This document shows positions 16,826 to 25,566 of a stretch of DNA of 56,866 bases, piece after piece. Both the position numbers and the translations under genes were made by a program. The stretch comes from Hyphomicrobiales bacterium (GTDB taxonomy: Bacteria > Pseudomonadota > Alphaproteobacteria > Rhizobiales > Methyloligellaceae). The notes under the pieces were generated by a model. That model did not search any database and was not told where the DNA came from. It saw only the letters and a program-made list of their open reading frames with translations. Each line of letters starts with the position of its first letter. Positions within the stretch are counted from its first letter, which is position 1. The DNA lies in NCBI GenBank assembly GCA_021775525.1, contig JAJFHQ010000063.1, positions 1 through 56,866 of the forward strand, in the 5' to 3' direction.

Positions 16826-17851
16826 TTACTCTTCCATGAAGGCGCGGCCGAAACTCTTCAGCAGCGGCGCCAGCAGATAGTCCATCACGCTGCGCGAGCC
16901 GGTCATTATCGCAACCTCAACCGGCATTCCTGGTGTAAGTTTGACGCTGTTGAGCGCTGATAACTCTTCATCTTCCAGGTCTATGCGCGCCAGATAATAT
17001 TCCTGGCCCGTGATCTCGTCTTTCAACCTGTCCGCAGAGACCGAGTTGACGGACCCGGGAACAGGCGCAAGCAGCCGGGCGCTGAAGGGCGTCAGACGTA
17101 CATGGGTTTTCAGACCGGTATGTACGATGTCGATATCATTCGGATCGACCCTCGCTTCGACCACGAGCCGTTCTTCTGATGGCACGATAGAAAGCAACTC
17201 CTGCCCGGCGTTGATAACACCGCCAGTCGTGTGGACCTGAAGACCGACAACTGCGCCGGAAACCGGAGCCTTTATTTCGGCCCGCTTCAACGTATCGAGA
17301 TTGGCGCTCAAGCGCACCTCATCTGTTTTTTTCTTGCCCGTAATTTCAGCCAGGGAACGTTTCAGCGCAAGCAGCCGGGGTTTGCGCGAATAACCCTGCT
17401 TGAGCAGGGACTCTACGCTTACGAGCTCTTCATTGATCAGAGCAGCTTGCGTTTTGGCTGATGAGATTTTGGCCCGCAGCAACATGTTGGTCGCCTCGAT
17501 TTGGGTCTGGTCCAGAACAAAAAGGACATCACCGCGTTCAACTTTTTTTCCTTCGTGAACACGGATGTCGCTGATGATACCGCCTTCAAGATGCTGGATT
17601 ACCTTGCGGTTTGTCTCAAGGCTAACCTGGCCTTGCGCGATTGCGGCGCTGGCAAGGGGTGCATTGGCCGACCAATAGGTCATACCGCCGAAGAACATCG
17701 CCAGGACGCTCACGCCGGCCAAAGCAAGCTTTCCGGTTTTTGCACGCTTGGGAACGCTCGACTTTTGCGGTGGAGATACCTGTGCCGGGCTTGTCAATTC
17801 CTGCCTTTGACGAAGGACCAGGGAAGTCGCTGTCGTGTTTTGATTTGTCAT
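16826..17851 (-). CDS. Type I secretion membrane fusion protein (HlyD/PrtE family)
   Basis: This 341-residue periplasmic adaptor has a cytoplasmic N-tail, one TM helix (residues 42-62, KLALAGVSVLAMFFGGMTYW), a lipoyl-type half-motif GQVSLETNRKVIQHLEGGII, and a second half RAEIKAPVSGAVVGLQVHT. The C-terminal LTPGMPVEVAIMTGSRSVMD and YLLAPLL segment is typical of PrtE/HlyD partners of type I exporters. Usual length is about 430-480 residues; here the helical hairpin between the lipoyl halves is about 90 residues shorter. Its ATG overlaps the ABC gene stop (ATGA), so both subunits are coupled. The convergent RTX peroxidase is the obvious cargo. No TolC gene is in the window. Confidence 0.9.
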   Translation of the reverse strand: MTNQNTTATSLVLRQRQELTSPAQVSPPQKSSVPKRAKTGKLALAGVSVLAMFFGGMTYWSANAPLASAAIAQGQVSLETNRKVIQHLEGGIISDIRVHEGKKVERGDVLFVLDQTQIEATNMLLRAKISSAKTQAALINEELVSVESLLKQGYSRKPRLLALKRSLAEITGKKKTDEVRLSANLDTLKRAEIKAPVSGAVVGLQVHTTGGVINAGQELLSIVPSEERLVVEARVDPNDIDIVHTGLKTHVRLTPFSARLLAPVPGSVNSVSADRLKDEITGQEYYLARIDLEDEELSALNSVKLTPGMPVEVAIMTGSRSVMDYLLAPLLKSFGRAFMEE

Positions 17852-19563
17852 TGTGCGATGGCCTCTGGTTTTTGTACGCGGGTGATACTTTCGAGCACGT
17901 TGTCGCGAGGACCAAACGTGCCTACCCTGCCTTCCTGCAGAACAAGCAGGTTATCGACCGCCCGCATCACATTAGGTCTGTGGGATATGACGATGAGCGT
18001 GACGCCACGCTCCTTAAGTGCGCAGAGCGCAGCAAGAAGTCCGTCCTCGCCATGACGGTCAAGACTTGCATTGGGCTCATCCAGTACAACAAATGACGGA
18101 TCGCCAAAAAGTGCTCGAGCCAGTGCGATCTGCTGGCGCTGACCGCCGGACAACTGCGCCCCGTTTGAACCGATCTGGGTGTCATACCCTTCCGGCAGGG
18201 CCAGTATCATGTCGTGAATGCCGGCTTGGCGTGCGGCGCAAATGACGGACGCATCATCGCCCTCGCCAAGCCGGGCGATATTGTCCCTGACTGAACCGGA
18301 AAACAATTCAACCGCCTGGGGAAGGTAACCCACATAAGTGCCGCGGTCTTCGCTGGCCCAGTGGGCCATATCCACGCCGTCCAGGCGTGCATGGCCCGAT
18401 GACGGCGCAAGGCTTCCAACCAGTATGCGTGCGAGCGTGGTCTTGCCCGAGGCTGTCGCGCCAATAATGCCAAGGCTCCCGCCCGCTGGAAGTGAGAAGG
18501 AAATATTGCCCAGCACCGGATCGAGGCCCTGAATGGGCGCGCTGGTGATTTGCTCGACATCGAGATTTCCCTCAGGGCGCGGCATTTGCGTTTGCGAGCT
18601 GGAGACCGCTGCCTGTTTCAGAACCCGCTTGATGTCGGCAAAGGCCGCCCTCGCGGTCACGATATTCCGCCATGACGATATGACCATATCGATAGGAGCA
18701 AGCGCGCGTGCGGCGAGGATCGATGCAGCCACAATGGCGCCTGCGGTAAGCTGGTCGTCCAGAACCAGCATCGCGCCAGTGCCCAGCATGGCGATCTGCA
18801 ACCCGTAGCGGAGAAACCGGGAAATTGATGAGATAACCCCACCGCGCCTGCTGGCGCTCTCGATGGGCGCTAGCGCCATTTCATTCCATTCTTCAAGGCG
18901 GGCCCGCAACCCTCGCATCATGCCCATTGCGTTGACGGCGTCAGCATTGCGGACGGCTTCAGCGCTGAGCATTTCTGACTGGCCCGTAGCCTGTTCTGCC
19001 TCTCCAAGCGGGCCACGGATAACGAATTCGTTCAGCAATACCAGAGCCAGAAGAAACAGGGCTCCTGCCACGATGACCCAGCCCAGAACCGGATGCAGCA
19101 GGAACAGTGCGGCAATGAAAATAGGCGTCCAGGGTGCGTCCAGTAATGGCTGGATGGTGGAGCCAGACAGAGTTGAACGCAGTGTCGTAACTTTTCGGAG
19201 TGTCTGCGCGGATGTCTGCCGGCCAGCCTGACTCGCCGCCAGTCCCGCCCTTAACACTGCACCCCGCAGATGGCGATCAAGCCACCCTGCAACCACCACC
19301 ATGATGCGCGAGCGAATGAAATCCAGAGCCGCGTAGGCAATGAACGCCGCCAGGGCTATCAGTGTCAGGTAGAGAAGCGTCTCTTCACTTCGGCTGGTCA
19401 GCACCCGGTCATAGACCTGCAACATGTAAAGCGGCGCCGCCAGAAGTAGAAGATTGGCAAAGAGTGAAAAGAAGCCGACGAGCCCCAACGCGCTGTATAA
19501 TTGCGTCCTGGCTTTACGCAAGGCGCGCAATCCGTCCAAGTTTTTGGTTGCGGTATTACTCAT
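17848..19563 (-). CDS. Type I secretion ABC transporter (PrtD-like)
   Basis: The 571-residue half-transporter has an N-terminal exporter-type TM domain of about 300 residues and a nucleotide-binding domain with Walker A GATASGKTT, signature LSGGQRQQIALARAL, Walker B FVVLDEPNASLD and the H-loop His in VISHRP. There is no C39 peptidase domain, so it is of the PrtD/HasD class that exports RTX proteins without leader cleavage. It energises export through the HlyD-like partner encoded downstream (overlapping start) and an outer-membrane TolC encoded elsewhere. The likely substrate is the RTX heme peroxidase encoded convergently. Confidence 0.93.
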   Translation of the reverse strand: MSNTATKNLDGLRALRKARTQLYSALGLVGFFSLFANLLLLAAPLYMLQVYDRVLTSRSEETLLYLTLIALAAFIAYAALDFIRSRIMVVVAGWLDRHLRGAVLRAGLAASQAGRQTSAQTLRKVTTLRSTLSGSTIQPLLDAPWTPIFIAALFLLHPVLGWVIVAGALFLLALVLLNEFVIRGPLGEAEQATGQSEMLSAEAVRNADAVNAMGMMRGLRARLEEWNEMALAPIESASRRGGVISSISRFLRYGLQIAMLGTGAMLVLDDQLTAGAIVAASILAARALAPIDMVISSWRNIVTARAAFADIKRVLKQAAVSSSQTQMPRPEGNLDVEQITSAPIQGLDPVLGNISFSLPAGGSLGIIGATASGKTTLARILVGSLAPSSGHARLDGVDMAHWASEDRGTYVGYLPQAVELFSGSVRDNIARLGEGDDASVICAARQAGIHDMILALPEGYDTQIGSNGAQLSGGQRQQIALARALFGDPSFVVLDEPNASLDRHGEDGLLAALCALKERGVTLIVISHRPNVMRAVDNLLVLQEGRVGTFGPRDNVLESITRVQKPEAIAQ

Positions 19564-19732
19564 AGGCGGACCTCGACATTACCAAAATTTGTTGCTCTGA
19601 CCGGCCAAACGCCAAGCAAGGCCCGGCGAGACCGGACCTGTTTACAAGGGCAATGGTGCAAACCCCATGCCATGGAATTGTTGAGGGTTCGGGGCGGGAA
19701 TTATGACTTTTTGCAAGATTCTGGGATTGAAA

Positions 19733-19760
19733 ATGTCCGCTTTTGGCACAAAACAGACAT
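19733..19760. repeat. Dispersed palindromic repeat, copy 3
   Basis: Arms ATGTCCGC (19733-19740) and ACAGACAT (19753-19760) flank TTTTGGCACAAA, almost identical to copy 1. A further ATGTCCGC half-arm lies at 19779-19786. It fills the 227-bp gap between the ABC transporter and the GGCT-like gene. Confidence 0.75.
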
Positions 19761-19790
19761 TCCAGTCTGTCCCTTGCGATGTCCGCAGCC

Positions 19791-20201
19791 CTAGAGGAGT
19801 TTCAGCCGGTCGATATATTGGTCAGGAAAGTCCAGCCGTTGGCAAAGCGCGATGAGCTTATCGAGATACCTGTCATTGTCGCGAGGCGCATCACCCTCAG
19901 GTAAATTGTAACATTGTGCCTCGACCGTTTCGCCGCCCTGGGTAAGAGCATGAACCGATACTGGGCGATAGTCTTGAACGCCAGGTCCTGAGTAGAGTTT
20001 CTCCACCTGGTCCATCGGCAAATCGAACACGACGCCCCACAGGCTCACGTTCGGCTTCATGACAAGATAGGCACGGCGTCCAAGCCGAATGTCATGCTCC
20101 CTTACTTCCGCTATTTTACCATTCTCCGGTGATAGGCCTTGGCTACGCAACAGGTCCTTATCCATGAATAGACCGTAAAAAAAGACTGTGACTGTTTTCA
20201 T
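19791..20201 (-). CDS. Gamma-glutamylcyclotransferase-like (AIG2-like) protein
   Basis: This 136-residue cytoplasmic protein starts MKTVTVFFYGLFMDKDLLRS, where the N-terminal YG-x-x-M strand-loop is typical of the GGCT/AIG2-like fold. A central WGVVFDLPMDQVEKLY and a YRPVSV strand fit the fold. I could not place the catalytic Glu with confidence because the usual LDxxEG text is altered here, so activity on gamma-glutamyl compounds is uncertain. It stands alone, flanked on both sides by dispersed repeats. Confidence 0.6.
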   Translation of the reverse strand: MKTVTVFFYGLFMDKDLLRSQGLSPENGKIAEVREHDIRLGRRAYLVMKPNVSLWGVVFDLPMDQVEKLYSGPGVQDYRPVSVHALTQGGETVEAQCYNLPEGDAPRDNDRYLDKLIALCQRLDFPDQYIDRLKLL

Positions 20202-20350
20202 GGCATCACCAAAATCAACGTCTCTCGTTAAAGCCGCAATGAAGCGTTCCTAAGGGAAATCCATTCAAACCTAACAACAGTTGGGTTCGAGCAGTCCTTT
20301 CCTACCAAGCCTTTACACATAGAAGCGTATCCGCTGAACCATAGCGAAGG

Positions 20351-20380
20351 ATGTCCGTCTTACCCCCGAATGCAGAAGTG
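20351..20380. repeat. Degenerate dispersed palindromic repeat
   Basis: The left arm ATGTCCGT is followed by CTTACCCCCGAA and a weak right arm TGCAGAAGTG. It resembles the repeat family but has lost arm pairing. Confidence 0.4.
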
Positions 20381-20417
20381 ACTCGCCTACTTTGCCTAGC
20401 CTGCGAACATAACAGTC

Positions 20418-20888
20418 TTACTCACGCAAACTGAATACACCCTCCACCTCAGCGGCAACATTGTAGGGCAAGGCAGAAACGCCAATGGCCATGCGAGTGT
20501 GGCGTCCTGCTTCGCCAAAAATTTCCAAAAATAGATCCGATGCTCCATTCGCAACTTGTGACTGTTCATAAAATGCGGGATCAGAGTTCACGTAGACCGC
20601 GATACGAACACATCGAGCTACCCGGTCTAGATCACCACCTACGGCCGTGCGGAGATGCGCGACCACGTTTAGCGAAGCAATTCGTGCTGCCTCGCGTCCT
20701 TCATCCAAATCGAACTCCTGACCAAGTTTTCCGACGAAACGACGCTCGCCGTTCCATTGGCATAGCTGTCCGGTAATGTAGATGAGGTTGCCTTCCTGGA
20801 TGAACGGCACATAGTTTGCTCCGGGAAGGCTGGGTTCAGGCAGATCGATGCCTAGTTCCTTCATGCGTGCATCAATCTTGCTGACCAT
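20418..20888 (-). CDS. RidA family protein
   Basis: The product (156 residues from the ATG at 20888) matches the YjgF/YER057c/UK114 family: MVSKIDARMKELGIDLPEPS, NYVPFIQEGNLIYITGQLCQ, then ASLNVVAHLRTAVGGDLDRV and the C-terminal RMAIGVSALPYNVAAEVEGV. Arg in the late RMAIGV segment corresponds to the substrate-carboxylate Arg of RidA imine deaminases, though this subgroup is longer than E. coli RidA and its substrate is unknown. A GAGGG element lies about 10 nt before the chosen ATG; a TTG nine codons upstream is less likely. It is next to an ICL/PEP-mutase-family gene on the same strand. Confidence 0.85.
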   Translation of the reverse strand: MVSKIDARMKELGIDLPEPSLPGANYVPFIQEGNLIYITGQLCQWNGERRFVGKLGQEFDLDEGREAARIASLNVVAHLRTAVGGDLDRVARCVRIAVYVNSDPAFYEQSQVANGASDLFLEIFGEAGRHTRMAIGVSALPYNVAAEVEGVFSLRE

Positions 20889-20949
20889 CGGAGTCTGCCC
20901 TCTATGTCGTGCCAATCACATCCATTGTTCTACAATCCCGACGTTTGTG

Positions 20950-20979
20950 AATGTCCGCTTTGGGTCATTCGCGGACATT
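20950..20979. repeat. Dispersed palindromic repeat, copy 4 (perfect arms)
   Basis: Perfect 9-bp arms AATGTCCGC (20950-20958) and GCGGACATT (20971-20979) flank TTTGGGTCATTC. It lies between the RidA gene and the ICL-family gene. Confidence 0.8.
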
Positions 20980-21003
20980 GCTAACCGGTCGTGCCAAAGG
21001 TAC

Positions 21004-21873
21004 TCACACTCGACGGTCCGAATATTTTTCCTCAGCTGAATAGTAATCGTCAAAACCTACAATTCTTCGAAGTTCATCAAACTCCAAAAGAATATCGCCT
21101 GGGTGCTCGTCCTCCCGTAAATCGCTCAATGCTTCGGAGATCGCCTTCATTGCGGCCGACAACAAAGTGAGCGGATAAGCCGCGAAGCGATAGCCAAGCT
21201 GGTGCAATTCGGTGCGCGATAGCATCGGTGTTGCGCCACCCTCGACAAGGTTGGCCATGTGAATGCCCGGAACCTCGCGCGTGATGTTTGCCATTTCGTC
21301 TTCGGTTTGTGGCGCCTCGACAAAGAGTATGTCTGCACCGAGATCGGAAAAACCTTTTCCGCGTTCGATGGCTTCCTCCAGCCCGTGTCCGTGCCGGGCG
21401 TCGGTGCGCGCGAGAATCATGATGTCCGCCCCGGCGTCGCGCGTATCCACCGCCGCTTTGATGCGGTTCAAAGCTTCATCACGATCGACAACAAGCTTTC
21501 CTTTCGTATGACCACAGCGTTTGGGCGTAACCTGGTCCTCGATCATCACCGCAGCGAAACCCGCGCGGGCATACATCTCGACTGTTCGGCGCACATTCAG
21601 AGCGTTGCCGTAGCCCGTATCGCCGTCACCGATCACGGGTATTGGCGTTGCCGCGCAGATGTTGCGGCCCTGGTCAAGCATCTCGCCGAAGGAAATGAGG
21701 CCGGTGTCCGGCGCGCCAATCCGCGATGCCGATACAGCAAAGCCTGACATGAACGTGAACTTGAACCCTGCATCGGCAATCATCTTTGCACTCAAACCAT
21801 CCCAGCAACATGGCATGACGTGGCATGTGTCTTGTGAAAGCAGCGCTCGCAATTTTTCAGCTGGAGAGATCAT
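21004..21873 (-). CDS. Isocitrate lyase/PEP mutase family enzyme
   Basis: This 289-residue TIM-barrel enzyme carries the family motifs DGDTGYG and EDQVTPKRCGHTKGK, the latter with the K-x-C-G-H active-site loop, and LARTDARHGHGLEEA. Members cleave or form C-C or C-P bonds on 2-oxoacid-type substrates (2-methylisocitrate lyase, oxaloacetate decarboxylase, 2,3-dimethylmalate lyase); the exact reaction cannot be assigned. I chose the ATG at 21873 because AGGAG lies 7 nt upstream, rather than the ATG at 21894. It is the last gene before the distal tRNA-Thr remnant. Confidence 0.88.
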   Translation of the reverse strand: MISPAEKLRALLSQDTCHVMPCCWDGLSAKMIADAGFKFTFMSGFAVSASRIGAPDTGLISFGEMLDQGRNICAATPIPVIGDGDTGYGNALNVRRTVEMYARAGFAAVMIEDQVTPKRCGHTKGKLVVDRDEALNRIKAAVDTRDAGADIMILARTDARHGHGLEEAIERGKGFSDLGADILFVEAPQTEDEMANITREVPGIHMANLVEGGATPMLSRTELHQLGYRFAAYPLTLLSAAMKAISEALSDLREDEHPGDILLEFDELRRIVGFDDYYSAEEKYSDRRV

Positions 21874-22422
21874 GGCTAACTCCTGGGGGTTCATTATTCG
21901 GCTTTTACGCCGTTCACGAAGTTAGTCTGATCTTGATTAGAGAACCAGTGTTTGTCGTCATTCTCCATACGCGGCCAATAGGCTGAATAAAATCCGCAAA
22001 CTAGATACGCGCGCAGATAAGCACTAACCAATGTTTCCATAACGCATCAACCGCTTAGATAGACCACGTTGCCAGATACCTCAGGTGCATTTAGCTGAAA
22101 AATCCCGGGTTACCGCTGTTGTAACAATCAGAACTGGGCAACGCTCCAAAGCTCGAAGTTCAGACCCTTGGCCCCCTTTGTATCCGTAATCCTGCCTTGC
22201 ACAAACTAACGGTCCGCAGTTAGTGCCAGGTCGGTGGGGCATCCCATCTTTTGCAAAACCAGAGACCGGTGAAAGCAATGTCGAACACGCCCTTGGTAAG
22301 GGAGAGGCCAGAAGTTCAATTCCAACCTTAGGCACAAGCCTTTCACTGATGAAAAGCTACATTCCTTTCAACCATTGCCTGCTCACTGGATTTTTACAGC
22401 CGTGGATGGTTATTAGAGAACA
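21874..22422. other. Intergenic region with tRNA-Thr remnant
   Basis: This 549-bp stretch between the divergent ICL-family and MscS-family genes contains the second tRNA-Thr fragment (22280-22337). No coding gene is supported; open frames on both strands have no domain, and one is a translation of the tRNA remnant. Confidence 0.55.
22280..22337 (+). repeat. tRNA-Thr fragment, att-like remnant 2
   Basis: Fifty-eight bases align to tRNA-Thr from the D arm to the CCA with about 10 differences by hand alignment. The stretch CCTTGGTAAGGGAGAGGCCA is unchanged but the T stem is broken (AGAAG/CCAAC), so it is not a functional tRNA. It marks the distal end of the putative island that begins at the intact tRNA-Thr. 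Confidence 0.75.
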
Positions 22423-24879
22423 ATGAACATTCGTTCCCTGATCTGGGTCTTAGCTGCGCTTGCCGCATTTACCCTGTTATGTGCCCCGGCCAGGGCTCAG
22501 TCCGATAATAAATCGGACCTGACCACCCATTTGGAAAGCTGGCAAACCGAACTTGAGAGAATCGAGAATTCCCTCTCGGAATATGGTTGGGATGATGGGG
22601 TTCTTGTCAGGCTCAGAAAAGAGCTTGATGGACTGAACACAAACGCCGAGGTGCTTTCCAGCGAACGGCGGCAGGCCCTGGCAACGGCACAGTCTCAACT
22701 CGAAAGACTGGGGCCTCCTCCCAAGGAAAAGGAACCACCTGAATCAGAGGCCGCCGCCAAGGAACGCGAAAAGCTGACATCACTGGTCGCCAAAATCGAT
22801 GGCACCATTCGCACCGCAGGGGTTTTCCAGGTGAGAGCCAGCCAGCTTGGCGAACGCATCCAGGATCTCCGCCGCAGCCTTTTTCTCAATAGATTGCTGC
22901 TACGTTCAAGCAGCCCGCTGTCAGGTAAGCTATGGCGCCGCGTGGGCGAGAAATCCGGCACCGGCTGGCAGTCATTAAAACAGCTTCTTCAAGACTGGTG
23001 GACACGGGCAGGAGATCCTGCATGGCTCTCCTTTATCTTCGCCACCGGCTTCATGGTCTGGCTTTTACTCAAGATCGCGGCACGGCCGATTTTCGCCCAC
23101 GCCCGGCCTTCGGACATTGAAAACCCGACCTATCTTCGGCGCGCCGAGTCCGCCGCGCGCGTCATGTTTGTCCGCGCCGCGCCTGCCGTCGCCAGTGCAG
23201 TCACGATATACAGCCTGCTCTGGTCGTTCGAGATGCTGCCAGGGCGTACGGACAGATTGGCGCTTGCCATACTTGGCGCTTTTTCACTGGTCGTATCGGT
23301 TATGGCATTGGTCAGGACGATGCTGTCCCCGCGCCAGCCCCAATGGCGTATTTTTCCCGCATCTGACAAAAATGCAAAACGGCTCTGGTGGCTGAGCTGG
23401 GGACTTGCGGGTATATTTGGACTCGACTTCGTTCTGGCCGAATTGGGTCGTCAGCTAGTGGTGCCTCTTCCTCTGACAATCGCCCAGAGCGTATTCACCA
23501 CCGCAGGCTTCGTATTGTTTCTGACGGCCATGGTTGCCACCCCTCTCGCCGATCAGAAAAGTGTGGGTGCAACCCAACTCTCACCCATCTGGCAGCTGAT
23601 CCGCATCATCCTGTGGTTTCTTGTGATTGCGATATTTGCGTCGGCCATTCTGGGTTACATCACCCTCTCCCGTTTCCTCGCGGCCCAGGTCGTCGTGACC
23701 GGATCGATCATTACCCTGATTTATCTCCTGCATCTCACTATCGAAGAGTTTGCCAATGGTCTTATCGCCCCCGAAACCCGCGTAGGACGCTGGGCGACCT
23801 CGCAAATGGAGTTTACGGTCCCGCAACAAGAGCGAACGGCGTTGCTGGTGTCAGCTCTCTTGCATGCCCTCCTGCTCGCGATCGCTGTCCCTCTTGTGCT
23901 TTTACAGTGGGGTTTTGATTGGCCTTATGTGCGGACATGGCTCGACCATGCTTTTGTTGGCGTCCAGTTTGGTAACTGGCGCATCTCGCTGGGCACCGTA
24001 TTCCTTGCCCTGTTTGTTTTTATCGCTGGCATCATCATCACGCGGTTATTCCAGCGTTGGCTGGGCGCGGGGTTTCTCGAGCGAGGTAAATTCGACAAGG
24101 GAGCGCGAGGCGCGGTCCTGACCGCCATCGGTTATCTCGGCTTCACAATCGCGGCTCTGGTCGCCGTGTCCTTCCTCGGTCTCGACTTCTCCAATCTCGC
24201 CATTATCGCCGGCGCACTTGGCGTGGGCATCGGTTTTGGCCTGCAGAGCATCGTCAACAATTTCGTTTCGGGTCTCATCCTGCTGGCGGAACGCCGGATC
24301 AATGTGGGCGACTGGATCATCGTTGGCGCCGAGGAGGGTTTTGTCCGCAGCATGAGTATCAGGGCGACCGAGATCGAGACCTTTGACCGCAACTTTGTCA
24401 TCATTCCGAACTCGGAACTGATCACTCAATCGGTTAAGAACTGGATGTTGCGACATCGCCGGGCACGCGTGCTCATCGATATCGGTGTATCCTACGACTC
24501 CGACCCCGATCAAGTCAGGGAGATCATCATGGAATGTGCCCGCAATCACCCCCAAGTCACGGACATTGAAAAGTCCGGTGTGTGGTTCAAGGATTTTGGA
24601 GATAGCGCGCTTGTCTTCCGTCTTAAGACGTTCGTCACTGACATCGACTACCTGCTCGATGTGAGAAGCGATCTGCGCTACGACATCTTCGCGGCGTTCC
24701 GCAAAGCCGGGATCCAGATTCCCTACCCGCAGCGCGATCTTCACATCAAGAATATCGACCGCCCGGATCAAGCGCTGTTGGAGGAGCCAGTGCAAAGGCC
24801 GGAGCGCCGGCGCAGCGCGAAATCGGCCAGGAAACCCGCACCCTCAAAACAGGGGCGAGGCCGAACCACGAAGGATTGA
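22423..24879 (+). CDS. DUF3772 / mechanosensitive ion channel (MscS family)
   Basis: The 818-residue inner-membrane protein has a signal peptide (residues 1-26, ending ARAQS), a periplasmic coiled-coil and DUF3772 region (to about 200), about ten TM helices, and a C-terminal MscS domain. The pore helix reads AGALGVGIGFGLQSIVNNF around residue 600, followed by SGLILLAERRINVGDWI, the beta-domain entry. The end is basic and disordered (RRRSAKSARKPAPSKQGRG). Large MscK/YbdG-type channels release solutes on hypo-osmotic shock. It is convergent with mscL, placing two osmotic safety valves together. Confidence 0.93.
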   Translation: MNIRSLIWVLAALAAFTLLCAPARAQSDNKSDLTTHLESWQTELERIENSLSEYGWDDGVLVRLRKELDGLNTNAEVLSSERRQALATAQSQLERLGPPPKEKEPPESEAAAKEREKLTSLVAKIDGTIRTAGVFQVRASQLGERIQDLRRSLFLNRLLLRSSSPLSGKLWRRVGEKSGTGWQSLKQLLQDWWTRAGDPAWLSFIFATGFMVWLLLKIAARPIFAHARPSDIENPTYLRRAESAARVMFVRAAPAVASAVTIYSLLWSFEMLPGRTDRLALAILGAFSLVVSVMALVRTMLSPRQPQWRIFPASDKNAKRLWWLSWGLAGIFGLDFVLAELGRQLVVPLPLTIAQSVFTTAGFVLFLTAMVATPLADQKSVGATQLSPIWQLIRIILWFLVIAIFASAILGYITLSRFLAAQVVVTGSIITLIYLLHLTIEEFANGLIAPETRVGRWATSQMEFTVPQQERTALLVSALLHALLLAIAVPLVLLQWGFDWPYVRTWLDHAFVGVQFGNWRISLGTVFLALFVFIAGIIITRLFQRWLGAGFLERGKFDKGARGAVLTAIGYLGFTIAALVAVSFLGLDFSNLAIIAGALGVGIGFGLQSIVNNFVSGLILLAERRINVGDWIIVGAEEGFVRSMSIRATEIETFDRNFVIIPNSELITQSVKNWMLRHRRARVLIDIGVSYDSDPDQVREIIMECARNHPQVTDIEKSGVWFKDFGDSALVFRLKTFVTDIDYLLDVRSDLRYDIFAAFRKAGIQIPYPQRDLHIKNIDRPDQALLEEPVQRPERRRSAKSARKPAPSKQGRGRTTKD

Positions 24880-24894
24880 TGCCAGCGAAACCGT

Positions 24895-25314
24895 TTATTT
24901 CTTCTTCACCAGCGCGTCGCGAATTTCTTCCAGGAGCTGAACCTCGCGCGGCGGTGGGGGCGCTTCTTCAGGAGACTCCTCCGCCTTGCGCTTCATCTGG
25001 TTCATACCCTTGATCAACATGAACAGCGCGAAAGCGACAATGACAAAGCTGATGACGGCGTTGATGAACAACCCGATATTCAGTGTGACCGCGCCTGCGT
25101 CTTGAGCCGCCTTCAGCGTTGCGAACTCACCGCCCTTGAGCGTGATGAAGACGTTGGTGAAGTCGATACCACCGGTGATGAGCCCAACGATCGGCATCAT
25201 CATATCACCCACCAGTGACTTGACGATCGATGTGAACGCTGCGCCGATGACGATGCCAACCGCCATGTCGACAACATTGCCGCGCATGGCAAATTCCTTG
25301 AACTCCTTGAGCAT
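24895..25314 (-). CDS. mscL: Large-conductance mechanosensitive channel MscL
   Basis: The 139-residue protein begins MLKEFKEFAMRGNVVDMAVG and continues IVIGAAFTSIVKSLVGDMMMP, the amphipathic helix and TM1 pore helix of MscL, with TM2 around LFINAVISFVIVAFALFMLI and a charged C-terminal helix with a proline-rich EEAPPPPRE linker. It forms a pentameric emergency pore opened by membrane tension. GGAGGGG lies 9 nt upstream of the ATG. Confidence 0.97.
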   Translation of the reverse strand: MLKEFKEFAMRGNVVDMAVGIVIGAAFTSIVKSLVGDMMMPIVGLITGGIDFTNVFITLKGGEFATLKAAQDAGAVTLNIGLFINAVISFVIVAFALFMLIKGMNQMKRKAEESPEEAPPPPREVQLLEEIRDALVKKK

Positions 25315-25566
25315 GTAAAACCCCTCCCTTTTCTCAAATCAGGTTCGGCTTTAGCGGCCTATTGGCGTGTTGTCAAAACGCTTTTACAACCCGGAATTGA
25401 AACGTCCGTGTGCTAAATCAGGGTGCCTTTCATGTCCGGGTGCGTAAACCAAACGTACCGCTCGGGACTCGCGCCAGGCCAGATCAGCCTGTAAGCTTTG
25501 TCCAATACTTGAATATCCGCCCGCAGCACACTTACGCGGCGGACAAACGGGTAAGCATGAACACGC

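Noticed and set aside
16826..19563. Reading the HlyD-ABC pair as a bacteriocin exporter
   Set aside because: There is no C39 peptidase domain and no double-glycine leader peptide nearby, while an RTX cargo gene lies next to it.
22223..22426. Forward 67-codon frame over the second tRNA-Thr fragment
   Set aside because: Its protein repeats the tRNA read-through text (VEHALGKGEARSSIPTLG), so it reflects the tRNA remnant and not a gene.
24880..24894. Terminator between the convergent MscS and MscL genes
   Set aside because: Only 15 bp separate the stops and no hairpin is visible there.
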